Positions 12,651 to 23,617 are shown, numbered from the stretch's first letter. The stretch: DNA of 64,000 nucleotides from Volvox africanus (GCA_030268105.1 BSDZ01000080.1:4961501-5025500); one strand, 5' to 3'. Notes: generated by a model not told the origin, from the sequence alone. Made by a program: numbers and translations.

Positions 12651-14536
12651 ATGTCAGTGCGTCGACCATCACGCGGTTCTGCGGACGGGCCAACTGTGCT
12701 TGCACGGACAAACAGCTTAACAGGTCTTACGGATGATGACATCAAGAGCGTGAGCGCCTGACAACATATTGATGACACTCCTTGTCCATGGCATGTACCT
12801 GAGCTCTTCGTCATAACGACACGCAGGCCACCCAGCGTTTCGATCTTGAGATTGTCTTCAAATTCTCATGGATTAATAAGGGTAAGTAAACATCTGGCGA
12901 AAGATTACGAAAATCTTACCCATCGATGCTCGGTACGACAACGCACACGGTTCTCACCTCTTCGCTTCACAGGCCTTTTGCGAATATCCGGTTTGGACAG
13001 GTGCATCAACCTTGTCGAGCTTAACTTGACGGGTAATCAAATCACCAAGTAAGCTGCATCTTCTGGGGTTTGCGTAGGTATTGACCCTGTAAACTCCCAA
13101 ACTGCCCTTTCCTGCGCTACGCTCGGAATACCCAAAACGTGCCATCCTGTCAGGATTGAAGGCCTTGAATCAACGGTGCAGCTTCAGCGCCTGATCCTGA
13201 CCTCGAACAAGATAACGGCAATCGATGGCCTATCCCACTTGAGCCGCCTGGAGGGGCTGTGGCTGCAGGATAATCGCTTGGCGTCCTTGGAGTCCCTAGC
13301 GTTGCCGCAGCTCGCGCAGCTGCCCGCACTGCACAGTCTGTATCTGCAGAACCTGGACCGCACTGCGCCCAATGCCTTGTGCCGCACCCCGGGCTATAAG
13401 GTGGCGGTGTTGAAGGCGCTGCCCAACCTGACGAATTTGGACGGGGAGAGGTGCGTCTGAGGGCAGTAGCGGGAAGCAGGCGCCAGTGAGGGCGCTAGGG
13501 AGGCTTTAGTGGGGTGCGGTTGTTAGTAAGAGCGGTTATGAGCAGCCATGGCCGCGGAAGTGGGGAGCAGCGGGGAGGAGCACACGACATGTGGGGTGTT
13601 GCGATACAGCGGCTAGATGCAACACGAGTGCATCGTGGGTGCGGCACCAGTCCAGTCATGGGACGTCAGTTGCCCTCACCAGTCCAGTCATGGGACGTCA
13701 GTTGCCCTCATACTGTAGGGTATGCGGTCGAAGCTATGTTAGAAGTTTCCCCGTGTGCTATCGTCCGTCCCCACCTTTCCTTCATGTCCTCCTTTCCGTT
13801 CCCAATGCTCACTCACTCTAGATCTCCGGCAGCGCTCAATTACGCGGAGTTGGCGGCAGAGTTTGACGCTATCCGCGCCAATCCCCCGGCCCCCAAGAAA
13901 TGGGCGGTGCCGGACGTGGCGTCCTGGCTCTCGGGTGTAGTCATGGAGGTCCCCATGGGTGGGGGCCCCGGGGAGGCGGCCTTGCAACAGCAACACGGGA
14001 AGGTGGGTTGGGGGCCCCAGTAGAAGTTGGCAGCAAGACAGCAAATGGCGCAGGGAGCCTCTGGGGCCGCGCTAATCAAAGGGCATTTCTCCTGCAAATG
14101 AATGCGCGATTCCTTTCTTATTGTGAAGATATGGATCAACTTGGCGGCCACGCAGTCACATGCCTACATGGGGTTTGTGAAAACCCGAAACCCTAAAAAC
14201 ATTTGCAAAGAGTTCAAAAGAATTGCTATAGAGTTTGTATGGGGCATCCGTTATTATTTTACAATTTTATTAGGCATGGAGGTATGGAATATGATATGGA
14301 TATCTTCCACCTCATCATGCGTACATGGCGAAGCACCTCCTCCCGTCCAGCGGCAGTGTCCATGTGAGCTCCCTACCTCGCTTGCCACATGAAACCCCTC
14401 TCCCGGGTTGCCCGAATGCTTTGCACAGTTGGTGAAGGTGATTGACGAATGCGAGATGCTGGTTCGAGTGCTGGACGACGAGATTGCCAAGTTTGACCGG
14501 CAGACGCAGGGCAAGAAGAGCGAGACCGTGGCTTGA
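12651..14536 (+). CDS. LRRC61-like leucine-rich-repeat protein
   Basis: Six exons fit in phase: 12651-12749, 12827-12881, 12973-13048, 13154-13450, 13822-14002 and 14429-14536, giving 238 residues. After a short Ser/Arg-rich start and LTDDDIKS, an FDLE segment leads into four SDS22-type leucine-rich repeats (LVELNLTGNQI, LQRLILTSNKI, LEGLWLQDNRL, LHSLYLQNL). An LRR-cap follows with NALCRTPGYK and LTNLDGER. The tail ends in a helix, VRVLDDEIAKFDRQ. The FDLE start, the NPLC-type cap and the closing helix resemble animal LRRC61, a small protein of unclear function. Many short SDS22-type LRR proteins of flagellate algae are ciliary, but nothing here proves that. A perfect 32-base tandem duplication lies in intron 4 and a poly(A) signal at 14621. 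The start codon is the first Met in the exon 1 frame. Confidence 0.8.
13647..13710. repeat. Perfect 32-base tandem duplication in an intron
   Basis: Two identical 32-base units, 13647-13678 and 13679-13710, lie head to tail in intron 4 of the LRR gene. Each carries CATGGGACGTCAG. The perfect identity suggests a recent slippage or duplication event. Confidence 0.9.
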
Positions 14537-15584
14537 TGGTCGGCATCCGCAGCATCAGGGCGGCGCGGGAGGTTTCAACGGAGGGGCACAGCAGGGCTGT
14601 CCAATTCGAAACAATATTCATGTAAAGGGCACAAGTATGCCGTGTTGTAGCATGTGCTGAAGCCCGTGGGGGCTGGCCTGTGATTTGGCGTGCGCCCTTT
14701 GGTGACTTCCCTCGCGGACCAGGTGGACACTGACGCATCATATTTTAGCCGGAGGGCATCACCACGACGGCGGCCATGCACATGAGCCTGGGGCAATCCT
14801 TAGTAAGCTATGGTGTCACTAACGGAAGCGGTGCCATCTGAGGCGATGCTTCTGTTCAGCACTGGGGGCGTGTTTCGAGTCCCGAGTGCACCATGACTAC
14901 AGCTCGGGGAGAAGAACTCATCTGGAACCCGTCACGCTTGCTCGGCAGACAGGTGCTGCTGCGTCCTGCTAGCACATACAGGGGCTTCCCGGCGGCAATC
15001 GGATAAACTCCTGCGGTCTTGGTCTCGCTTTCCACACGGAACGATTCGCGGTACGGTGGTAGTCAGGCAAGGCTCTGCGAGTGGACACCTCCATTGAACC
15101 CCTGGCTAAAGTACCAGTTGATAAGCGAGGTATGGACAGCTACTGCATGTTAGTGTTTTGCGGGTAAGCGGAAAGAAATTGAAATCCAACAGCAAGTCTG
15201 GGGAAAGAATGACCGGGATCAATTTATTGTGCTTTGCGCCCGGTCACTCGTTCTCATATGGTACAGAGTGTTGCTTGGCCAGGCAGGTCCTAAATGATGC
15301 GTCAAGCGCATGTGGCGAGGAACACCAGATGCCGTCCCATGAGGGAACTTGACTCACGATATGTTCAAAACTGCATTTTCTACCGCTCATGGCCAAGTCT
15401 CTAAAGTGTCCACGATAACGCCCGACGTAACGTGGCCCTCTCCCGGCATGACTTCGCATCCACGCCAGAACAAATGTACTCCGTCCAAGCGATGTTGAGC
15501 CTCTGGTACAAAAACACACCTTCCAGTGTTTCTGGACTAGGGAATGCCCCAAGCACCCAAACCCAGAGCTCCTGTCAGTCAGGC
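14537..15584. other. Intergenic region between LRR gene and TMPK copy A
   Basis: It starts with the 3' untranslated region of the LRR gene, ending near the TGTAA at 14621. The rest should include the 3' untranslated region of the minus-strand thymidylate kinase that stops at 15585, but no clear minus-strand TGTAA was found. No further gene was recognised. Confidence 0.4.
14621..14625 (+). terminator. Putative poly(A) signal of the LRR gene
   Basis: TGTAA, 84 bases after the stop codon. Confidence 0.55.
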
Positions 15585-17523
15585 TCATTCCTCGACAGCA
15601 CTCGGTTGTGCCACCTCTGATGCCGATAGCTCCACAAGCTGGTAGTCCCACAGCCGACCCAGGGGGGCGCCACAAACTGCATTCTCGACCACGGGTAATG
15701 CCGCTGCCATCACCTAGGCAGCCGCGGAGGGGCCCCGTCACAAGCAGCAGGCCACAGAAATGGGGAGAACGTTGCAAGTAGACCTGGTTTGGATGGACCT
15801 ATCATGAATAGCACGTGGGTAGTTCATACATATGACATGAGCTGAAAGCGCCTCTCCTGAGGCAGCCGCAGCACAAGAACGCGTACGGCGAGCCGCTATA
15901 CTACGCAGTGGATGATTCAAGCAGCAATACAGCGGCCATACCTCCCCGATAGATTTCTGGCAAGCATAGTATGCCCCCTGTTGCGAGCTTAACGAGGTAA
16001 GTTCAGAGGAGGACGGCACCAAGTGTCGCTGCCACACCGAGCCGACAACGAACCTGTTGGTGTATGAGCTCCGGCTGCAGGGTTGCGTCTAGGGTGAGCC
16101 AGCGGCTGTCCTTAAGCGCCTCGTACAGCTGAGCTACCTGTTATGTGCAAAGGCAAGGACAGGGAGCAGCGCGCAACGGAGGGAAATGGATGATGCAATC
16201 ATCGCATGTGTACCCTCCACGACATGTATGGTTCGGTGTCGCCTAGATCCCTTCACCATTCCTCCAACTCGTCGCCTTGCCTTTCGCTGGAATGCCAGCG
16301 TCTCGTAGCGTTCTGCACCGAAGCCGCCTCGTGCAGCCGCCTGCTCTGGAGGCATCTCCATGAACACCACGAGGTCGGCAGCTGGCAGCCCTACTTCCAC
16401 AGAGCGGCAGTACTCGGAATCCAGGTGCGATATGCCCTTGGCTGCAGAGTATGCCACACCGCTGTAACTATAGCGGTCCAATATCAGTGTCGTGCCGCCG
16501 GCAAGCAGCCGCAGCATCTCCTTTCTGATAACGTGCACGAGAGGAGGGGCGGGCATGTTGTCCTTAGTCAGGCGCATATGCCGACAGGTGGGGGTGATGC
16601 CCGTGATGGTTGGAGTCAATTGAGAGGTACGGGAATGAGAGCTAATCCAAGACACGATAACCGTGGCCCACAACAGCGCACAGAGGAGGCACCCACGGAA
16701 CAGGTCCACACCGCAGCCGTTGCTACAACCCCCGCCTCAGATGAAAGAAGGCTAGTTACATGAAAGAAGGCTAGTTGCATGCCACGTGAAAGACGGGGCG
16801 GGGAACGTATTCATATTACACGGAACCAACGGCTAAGAATGTTATAACCGTCTGTCCTAGGTGTGCACCCCGTAAATCCTTGAGTACCTTGAAAATTTAG
16901 GCTATCCATCCGTTACCTGGCTGTCACGTCCCCTTTTGCCTGATCCCCCTTGACAGCGGTGTCCCAGCTCCTTTCTGTCACGTTGGCGTTCACCACCCCA
17001 ACGACATGTGCTTTGGTACTAAAAGCTTTCGATCAAAACCACGCACCTCTTTTCAAAGCGATTGGCTGTGAACAGGAGGTGTATTGCAGTGTCGTCCTGT
17101 TGAACCCCATTGCGTAAGTAGTCGTTAATTGTATGCCCTATCATCGTTGATCGATCAGGAAAGCGCCAATGCTCCACGTTGATCTGCCAGACCGTTTAGA
17201 ACAAATGCAAGTTTTGTCTAACTGAAGTGCGGAATCCGTTGCCAAGTATCTGAACACACGCCACAATTTCGGTTCGACAGCGATAGATTTACCCTTCTAC
17301 TCCTTAAGTTGCTAACAAGCATGCTGCTTTGCGTGCTCTTTCCACAGCGGTCGATACCCTCGAAAACAATTAGAGCGCCGCGAGATGCAGATGCCGCTGT
17401 AGCTACACACTTACAATGCACTGGTAAAATGTTCCTAGCTAGATATGGTACGATTGATGCTCGAGGCAATCCTGGCCAGACCCTTACGGCGCCGAACGCC
17501 GTCATATTCTTACATACGTTCAC
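15585..17523 (-). CDS. Thymidylate kinase, copy A (N-terminally extended)
   Basis: Five exons: 17293-17523, 17047-17183, 16281-16524, 16054-16137 and 15585-15713, giving 274 residues. The enzyme phosphorylates dTMP to dTDP with ATP. The P-loop is EGIDRCGKST (55-64), and HWRFPDRST carries the substrate-binding Arg. The signature LDRYSYSGVAY lies near 138-148, and RGGFGAERYE is the lid region. The C-terminus is LGRLWDYQ plus a short Glu-rich tail. Exons 2, 3 and 4 have exactly the same lengths (137, 244, 84) and phases as copy B, so the two are tandem duplicates. Copy A has 36 extra N-terminal residues, rich in Arg, Ala and Ser and poor in acids, suggesting import into plastid or mitochondrion (inference). 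Intron 3 appears to start with GC rather than GT (AAAG/GCAAGG). A GT donor 12 bases on would add four residues in frame. The start is the first Met of the open exon 1 frame. Confidence 0.88.
16739..16782. repeat. Short imperfect tandem repeat in a TMPK-A intron
   Basis: The words ATGAAAGAAGGCTAGTTAC and ATGAAAGAAGGCTAGTTGC follow each other with one mismatch, inside intron 2 of copy A. Confidence 0.7.
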
Positions 17524-19461
17524 ATTAACAGTGCTTCTGTAGTTTCAAGAACACACAAGTACATATGTTTTTAATAATACGCGTTTTACTTTAAACTTAC
17601 GGCACCCGCACCCGTTTAGACCACAGGTTTAAACATCATCGCACGACAAGTGTTACTAAGGCATTCATTGATGCCCGCGCCAGGGATCGGCGAACACCAA
17701 ATTACGGTTGCTGGTCCGTACGTTTTAGTCGAATTTCTGTATGAAATGCAAAAAACAAGGTTCGACGTGGCAACGTGTATAATATGTCTAGATGTACTCA
17801 CAATGCCGATGGCCTAGTGTCCAGCCCGAACATAATTGACATAGAAATTAGTTCATATCTTAAAATTCAAGGTCGCAAGTGCGACACTACACACCAGTCA
17901 CATCCTCACAACACGAGCCCGAATGTCCGTACTCCGGAGTTCAATTCTCCAACACAGTTCTCCAATTAACGTGTCCGATGGACCACCGGGTCAGCCAGAA
18001 TCTTCTCCACATGCTTTTCCATAGCCTGAAACACGTGCCTCTTAGTGCCAGCGTCCTTAATAGAAAAGGGCAGTGCGGTGGCAGACATAGCGGATGCAAA
18101 CCAAGAACTATTTACGTAAATCCGGAATAAACCAAAGACAACTTCCTTCTCTAAGATAAGAGCCAAGTACACGCTAATGCAGACCGGTCCCCCACTTACC
18201 AAGTGCGCGTGTGGTTTTATGATACCCACAAGCAGTGCCATTAGGTAATAATAATTATTACGTTTCCTTCCCAACCTGACCCCCGGCTGCTAAAATGAAA
18301 GGTAAGTCCATCGAGCAAATCCTTGCCTGCTAGCTGCTTCTGAGGAAGACGGCGCTCCTTGTTGGTTAAGGCGTGGACCTTGTAGGAAGGCAACACTAGT
18401 GCTTCTTGGCCGGGCTAGTTGCAGCATCGGATTTCGGCGTTCGCTCCACAGAAGTGGAGGTTGTGTGGCATTTCGTGGCTGAGGTTGAGTTGGGAGTGAT
18501 GATGACAGTGGCACTGGTAGTGAAGTAGTGGGACAGAGTGGCAACGGTGGTGGTAGGGCACCGTGCAGCGTACGGCAGCGGTGTAGGTCACCGTGGGGTG
18601 AGGCGTAAGCGATTAAGCAAGCTTACAAATCACGACGCTCATACTGCTGAACCCCCTGCTGGGAAGCAGTCCGGTGATCGTCAACTACTTGCCGTCCCTG
18701 ACCGTCTCCGCTACTCCAGCATCGTCTTGTGCTTTTGCCACAGCGGCCCGGCAAACATATGAGTAGTACGATGGGAAGGATGAGCACCATCATTATGCGG
18801 GCAAGTGTGTTCCAGTGCTGCCGGTTGCCCGGGAAGCCGGTTCAAATGAGCGACCGCCGACCAGGAAGCCAGAATCAAACAGAAGAGTTACGCTATTAGG
18901 ATTTGAATGTTTCCCTATCATGTTTATGGATAGTAGCAATGCTGAAAGAATTAGCCCGTCATTAGAGAAATGAGACTATTCAGTTTTCAGCAGCAGTTGG
19001 GCCAAATTTCTGTGCCCTGTCGTGGACAAGCGCTGGCGGCCACAGGCGCATTTCTGCTGCAGGTAGTAATGACATGCCAGTAGGACCAGAGTACTTTTCC
19101 GGCCCCTGGCCCGCACGACCTCCTAATTCCCAACAACTTCCATGCCACATGAATAGTCCACACTAATGTCGGGTCCGGCATTTCTTATCTAATTCGCGCG
19201 CCTCAAAGAATGACACGCTCGGATCGGTCCTTAGCCGGAACTCAATTAACTTCCGGAAGACCATCTGCCTGCTGCGCTTTGACAATTGCTTCAGTAGACA
19301 TGTCAGCTACGACGTCTGCCTGACCGCACATTATCTCGGACGCCTTCGCGTTCTGCTGCCCGCGTACGGTTGGCCCCATCCTGCGGGGGGTCGAAGCGCA
19401 GAAGGTCTGCATTACTTTCACCCGCAGACCTACGCCAGACCACTCGAAGCCATCATGGCAC
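17524..19461. other. Spacer between the two tandem TMPK genes
   Basis: The stretch must hold the promoter of copy A and the 3' untranslated region of copy B. A minus-strand TGTAA (forward ttaca at 18623-18627) is a possible copy B poly(A) signal. Among short open frames, only one minus-strand 40-codon frame (17966-18088, starting MSATALPFSIKDAG) has protein-like composition, and it matches no family known to me. No third kinase copy was seen. Confidence 0.4.
17966..18088 (-). other. Small unrecognised open frame (40 codons)
   Basis: This minus-strand frame begins MSATALPFSIKDAG and ends HRTR before a stop. Its composition (mixed charge, helical HVFQAMEKHVEKIL) looks more protein-like than its neighbours. 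No family, splice partner or ribosome context supports it further. It could be a small protein, a gene remnant or chance. Confidence 0.2.
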
Positions 19462-21066
19462 TTACTCAGGCAGCTCGATGGGCTTGTAGTCCCACAGCCG
19501 CCCCAGTGCACAGCCATCATGTGCGCAGCGCACCACAGGCTCCACTAGGGATGCCACCTGGGCGAGTGCATCCGAGCGTCATCCGGCCACATTTCGCTAG
19601 GATGCTGCATTTCGAGACAGATGCCCCAAGAAAGAAGTGGCAGAGCGGTACACATATACGTGTGGATCGACAATTTATATTCACCGCTCCTTACTTGCTC
19701 ATGGATGTCCTCAATGGTGCCCGATGCATCAACCACCGCCCAGCGCTCATCCCGGAGAGCCTCGAAGGCCGCCATGACCTGCACCATCAAGATCAGTGGT
19801 GCCTACATTAGATACCCTAAGATACTTAAGCTGTCATGTCAACATTCGGCGCATATGCGAAGCCAGGAACCCCAGGCCACAACATACATACTCGTCCCAG
19901 GTGGTTTGTTTCATTTGAGCACACAATGTTTCCTTCCGAGGTCCTCGGTGCATCCTCCGTGTACGACATGTCGCGAGGATTGGGACAGCACGCGGATCGG
20001 CGACCCACCTTATTCTGGAACTCCACCTTCTCATATCGCTCTTGGCCGTAACCTCCTCTCGCCGCCATCGACTCGGGAGTCATAGTCATATGTACCACCA
20101 GGTCAGCCGCTGGCAGCAGCACCTCTAGCGATTTGCAATATTCCATAGATAAGTGTTGCACGCCCTTGGCTGCGGTATACGCTACACCGCTGTAACTGTA
20201 GCGATCCAACACCAGCGTCGTGCCACCCGCCAACAGTCGAAGCATCTCGTCCCTGGACGGGTGTGAAACTCCTGGATCTCTAGATAAAAGATACAACGAG
20301 CACCATCTGGATTAAGCTGCACTTAGTCCATGCATGTTCCACAGCAGTGCACAAGTCTGTGCCCTATTGAAAGACGGCTTCCCTTGCACGAAAGTACGTA
20401 TGATCCTTGTCATTTATGTAGGTGTGTCCGTGCGCATACGCGTGCGTGCGGAACTGAATGCCATGTGAACCATAATGTAGTGTCCATTATCTGATAAGTG
20501 CTGAATTCCTCCGTGTTCATTCCCAGCGGGGTCCACCCAAGTAAGTCGCTTCACGTGAAGTCCAAACCTTTTCTCCAGACGATTGGCAACAAATAGCATG
20601 TGGATAACTGCGTCATCCATGTGGGATTGCTCCGCAAGATAGGCATTTATTGCCTGGCCGATAGAGGTTGAGCGGTCTGGGAAACGCCACATAACCGCGT
20701 CGACCTGGTAGCAGAGGCTGGCTCAACGTAAGGAGATAATCCATGCTCCAAGGTTACAGGTACGATAAATGGTTAGGATTTAAATGGGTAATACATAATG
20801 CACAAGACCCGCGGGTGCTCAACCCGTAACCTGCGGGTTTAACGGCCAAGAACCTTGCGTTTATCGTTGCGCAATATCACGATGCAGCATAAGGTCAGAC
20901 ATGATGAAGCAGATGGGCCAGTTGGCTCAAACCGCAAGCTCACCCCTTGGCTCCTGAGGTGCTCCACAATTTTACTGCATTGCGTCGTTTTGCCGCACCT
21001 GTCGCCACCTTCGAACACTATTAGTGCACCACGTGGTCTCTGCCGACATTTATTTTGACCACTCAT
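19462..21066 (-). CDS. Thymidylate kinase, copy B
   Basis: Five exons: 20944-21066, 20568-20704, 20009-20252, 19695-19778 and 19462-19557, giving 227 residues, close to the usual eukaryotic TMPK length of about 210. It converts dTMP to dTDP, the last specific step towards dTTP. The P-loop is EGGDRCGKTT (19-28), VMWRFPDRST holds the dTMP-binding Arg, LDRYSYSGVAY (102-112) is the family signature, RGGYGQERYE is the lid, and the end is LGRLWDYKPIELPE. All introns are GT-AG. It starts MSGQNKCRQRPRG with no targeting extension, so it is probably cytosolic or nuclear, in contrast to copy A 1.9 kb downstream on the same strand. All catalytic elements are intact. Confidence 0.9.
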
Positions 21067-22393
21067 GTTCGGTTACAACGGATATTTAAGTCCGATATCG
21101 GGAAAATGACAGTTTGAGGGCAATTCCATCAAGAGGTAATCTTGAGTAATACAATATGAAATTACGACAGTGGTTTTACTGACTAGACGAAAAGCCATCT
21201 TGATACACTTGGCGATTGCCTCCGCGCTACCTGTCACGACAGGCCGTAATTTGAAGCTCCTCGTACTGTCAGGCCCACATGGCGCCGCCTATTCCTATTT
21301 ATTGCACATACCTTTTAGTTAAATGACATCTTAATAATGTTCCTCTGACGAAGACGAATGTATTAATCAAGAATTGGACTTCAAGTCTGGGACCACGAAG
21401 AACTTTCCTGACACTGGTAAGTACCTGCGAGCTGCCCTACGGGTTTCTCATACTTATCCTGAGGTCCTATGATGGCAATTCAATCTTTGAGACCTGACCG
21501 AATTCATCGGATATGCTGCCATTTAGCAATCGCTGAGGACCTTCTAGGAAGCTTTTTAATCAACTCAGGTTTCCTCCGTGCGGGCTGCCAATTGGCCATG
21601 GCGCTGTACCGCCCCTATCATACTGAGGATAGTAATAGACTGCCGTCTAAGCCCTTGCGCTTGTGCAGCAAGTAAGGCGGCGGTGCGACAATCAAGTGTT
21701 GGCTGCACATCGTTACAAAAACGACTTGTTGATACATGTCGACCATGAGCATGAGGCGAGGATGAGGAATCAATCTGTTTCCAACGCTTGATCAGATTAT
21801 AAATGATTGATATGTACAGACGCTGCGTTCTTTCTGACTCTGTCCTCTTTGCATCAGCGCTAACTATGCGCACCGAGATACTCATATGCATGCTTATCGC
21901 GTGCGGACCATGGTTACCTTATCACTAATGCCGCGCATCGTGTGGGTGATGATTATGATATACCAAATCTTAGGACACCTTCATAGGGGGTACAGCCACT
22001 CCCGATGAGAGTATCATTGGTTCTGACACATGGCGGCATAATTCCATTCACGGGAAAATATTACGTCTGTTTGGTCTTCGTGGAAGATGTTATCATTACT
22101 TTCGTTCTACCGAGGTAGGGTCGGCATTGCCACCCTGTGGTGAGACAAATTGGAGACCTGAACTGACACGAAGGCAATACAGCTAGGGACAACAGCGCAG
22201 TTGCACGTAAATATCATTTTTAGGTCACAGTTTTTTTGCATATTGCCTTCGTGGAAGATGCTATCATTACTTTCGTTCTACCGAGGTAGGGTCGGCATTG
22301 CCACCCTGTGGTGAGACAAATTGGAGACCTGAACTGACACGAAAGGCCGTTCTACTTTGATCTGTCCTGGTTAGAAATCATGTCGGCTCTTGA
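21067..22393. other. Intergenic region with a small repeat structure
   Basis: This stretch holds the probable promoter of TMPK copy B at its low end and the leader of the enoyl-CoA isomerase gene at its high end. Between them no gene was recognised. The only clear structure is the pair of direct repeats at 22076-22343. Confidence 0.5.
22076..22343. mobile_element. Paired 97-bp direct repeats with nested inverted repeat
   Basis: Two 97-base copies, 22076-22172 and 22247-22343, differ at one position (T at 22090, C at 22261) and flank a 74-base core. Each copy begins cTTCGTG and ends CACGAA, so each carries a 6-base terminal inverted repeat. The inner borders form a perfect 13-base inverted repeat, CACGAAGGCAATA (22167-22179) and TATTGCCTTCGTG (22241-22253). 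There is no coding capacity. The arrangement resembles a non-autonomous miniature element, or two copies of one, inserted just upstream of the enoyl-CoA isomerase gene. A TRIM-type mini-retroelement is a weaker alternative because no primer-binding site was recognised. Confidence 0.6.
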
Positions 22394-23395
22394 TTGATGA
22401 ATCTTCCTTGCCCAATTTCCAACCTACAGGGCGGCCCCACATCATCAGCTGTCAGCGGCCATTGCAAATCCCTTGCGATTGTCTACCCGCAAGCCCTGCT
22501 GGCGTTGCAGCCCTGTGCGTGGGTGTCTGACATCTATTCCAACCTCATGGAGAGTTCATGCAGCTCTATGACGTGTAACTACGGAACCGAGTTTGTTCGT
22601 GTGGATGTGCAAGCTAGTGGAATTGCTGTCGTTACGATAGCAAAGGAGCCGGTCAACTCTATGGATTTGGCTATGTGGGTGCAGCTTGACCGAGTCCTTC
22701 TAGCGCTTGAGGCAGATAATTCGATAACTGCTATCGTCTTCACGTCAGGGCTGAAACGAGATGTTTTTTCGGCCGGAAATGATCTGATGGAGCTGTATGC
22801 TCCAAAGACATCTCCGGAGAGGTACGCGACTTTCTGGGTCGCTCAGAACGCCTTCCTCGTCCGGTTGCACCGTACTCGTCTCGTCACCGTCGCTGCGATT
22901 CGGGGGGCATGTCCAGCGGGCGGATGCGCGATTTCTTTGTGCAGTGACGTGCGCCTGATTACCCCAGAAGGAACTATGGGTTTAAATGAAGTGCAATTGG
23001 GAATTCCGGTTCCCAAGTTCTGGGGCCTTTTGATGGGGCGGGTTATTGGCCCAAAAGTCGCGGAGGATGTACTTTTATCTGGGAGGATGGTGTCGGCGGC
23101 GGAGGCTAAGCTTCTCGGCTTAGTGGACGATGTAGTACCGGCTGATAAGTTAATTGAGAAAGCAGTGGTTGCCGCCCGACGGGCGTGTGAAGTGCCCTCT
23201 GCCGCCCGTGCAGCAACGAAGCTCTTGCTGAGGGATGACTTCTGCAAAGCATGGGAAGGATTCTATCCGACGGAGCCCGAGTATGGATGGAAATTCCTCA
23301 GCACTCCTTCCACAATTGCAGTCTTGGAGGGCGCAATGCGGCGGCTTTCATCCAAAGGCCAAAAACAGATAACACTCCCACCGTCAAAGCTGTAG
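22394..23395 (+). CDS. Enoyl-CoA delta-isomerase (ECI1-type crotonase), peroxisomal
   Basis: A single open exon of up to 333 codons. The crotonase fold is clear: a VFSAGNDLMEL oxyanion-hole strand, then AIRGACPAGGCAISLCSD, then GLNEVQLGIPVP. The Glu of NEVQLG corresponds to the catalytic Glu of delta3-delta2-enoyl-CoA isomerases (NETQLG in animal ECI1). The other crotonase hydratase Glu is absent, which favours isomerase over hydratase. Such enzymes move double bonds so that unsaturated fatty acids can enter beta-oxidation. The C-terminus is SKL, a strong peroxisomal signal. The first 50 residues are not conserved in type. Translation may really start at 22547 (MESSCSSM) or 22568, with the sequence up to an AG near 22430 being leader or intron. 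No intron is seen in the body, unusual beside its intron-rich neighbours. It converges on the PhoD-like gene. Confidence 0.87.
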   Translation: MMNLPCPISNLQGGPTSSAVSGHCKSLAIVYPQALLALQPCAWVSDIYSNLMESSCSSMTCNYGTEFVRVDVQASGIAVVTIAKEPVNSMDLAMWVQLDRVLLALEADNSITAIVFTSGLKRDVFSAGNDLMELYAPKTSPERYATFWVAQNAFLVRLHRTRLVTVAAIRGACPAGGCAISLCSDVRLITPEGTMGLNEVQLGIPVPKFWGLLMGRVIGPKVAEDVLLSGRMVSAAEAKLLGLVDDVVPADKLIEKAVVAARRACEVPSAARAATKLLLRDDFCKAWEGFYPTEPEYGWKFLSTPSTIAVLEGAMRRLSSKGQKQITLPPSKL

Positions 23396-23504
23396 TTACC
23401 TGCTGCTGCCGGTTGTATCTAGTGTACACATGTAGATGGGCAGATCTGATGTGTGAACGGATTTCTTATTTTTTTCCTACGTATGCAACTTTGACTGCAT
23501 GTCA

Positions 23505-23509
23505 TTACA
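23505..23509 (-). terminator. Putative poly(A) signal of the PhoD-like gene
   Basis: Minus-strand TGTAA about 145 bases past the stop at 23653. It lies upstream of the plus-strand signal at 23613, so the two convergent transcripts should overlap. Confidence 0.5.
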
Positions 23510-23612
23510 TGCAAGATCAAATACCATAGTGTGCAGGAAGTGTTTTAAACAGTTATTGTTTCAAAATCAATGATTCGAGTAAGACACGGCTTCCATTTTT
23601 TCTCATACTATA

Positions 23613-23617
23613 TGTAA
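23613..23617 (+). terminator. Putative poly(A) signal of the enoyl-CoA isomerase gene
   Basis: TGTAA, 218 bases after the stop codon and only about 35 bases before the stop codon of the opposing gene. Confidence 0.5.

Noticed and set aside
22076..22343. CRISPR array or LTR retroelement reading of the 97-base repeats
   Set aside because: Only two copies, far longer than CRISPR repeats, and in a nuclear context. No tRNA primer-binding site, polypurine tract or coding region for a retroelement was seen.
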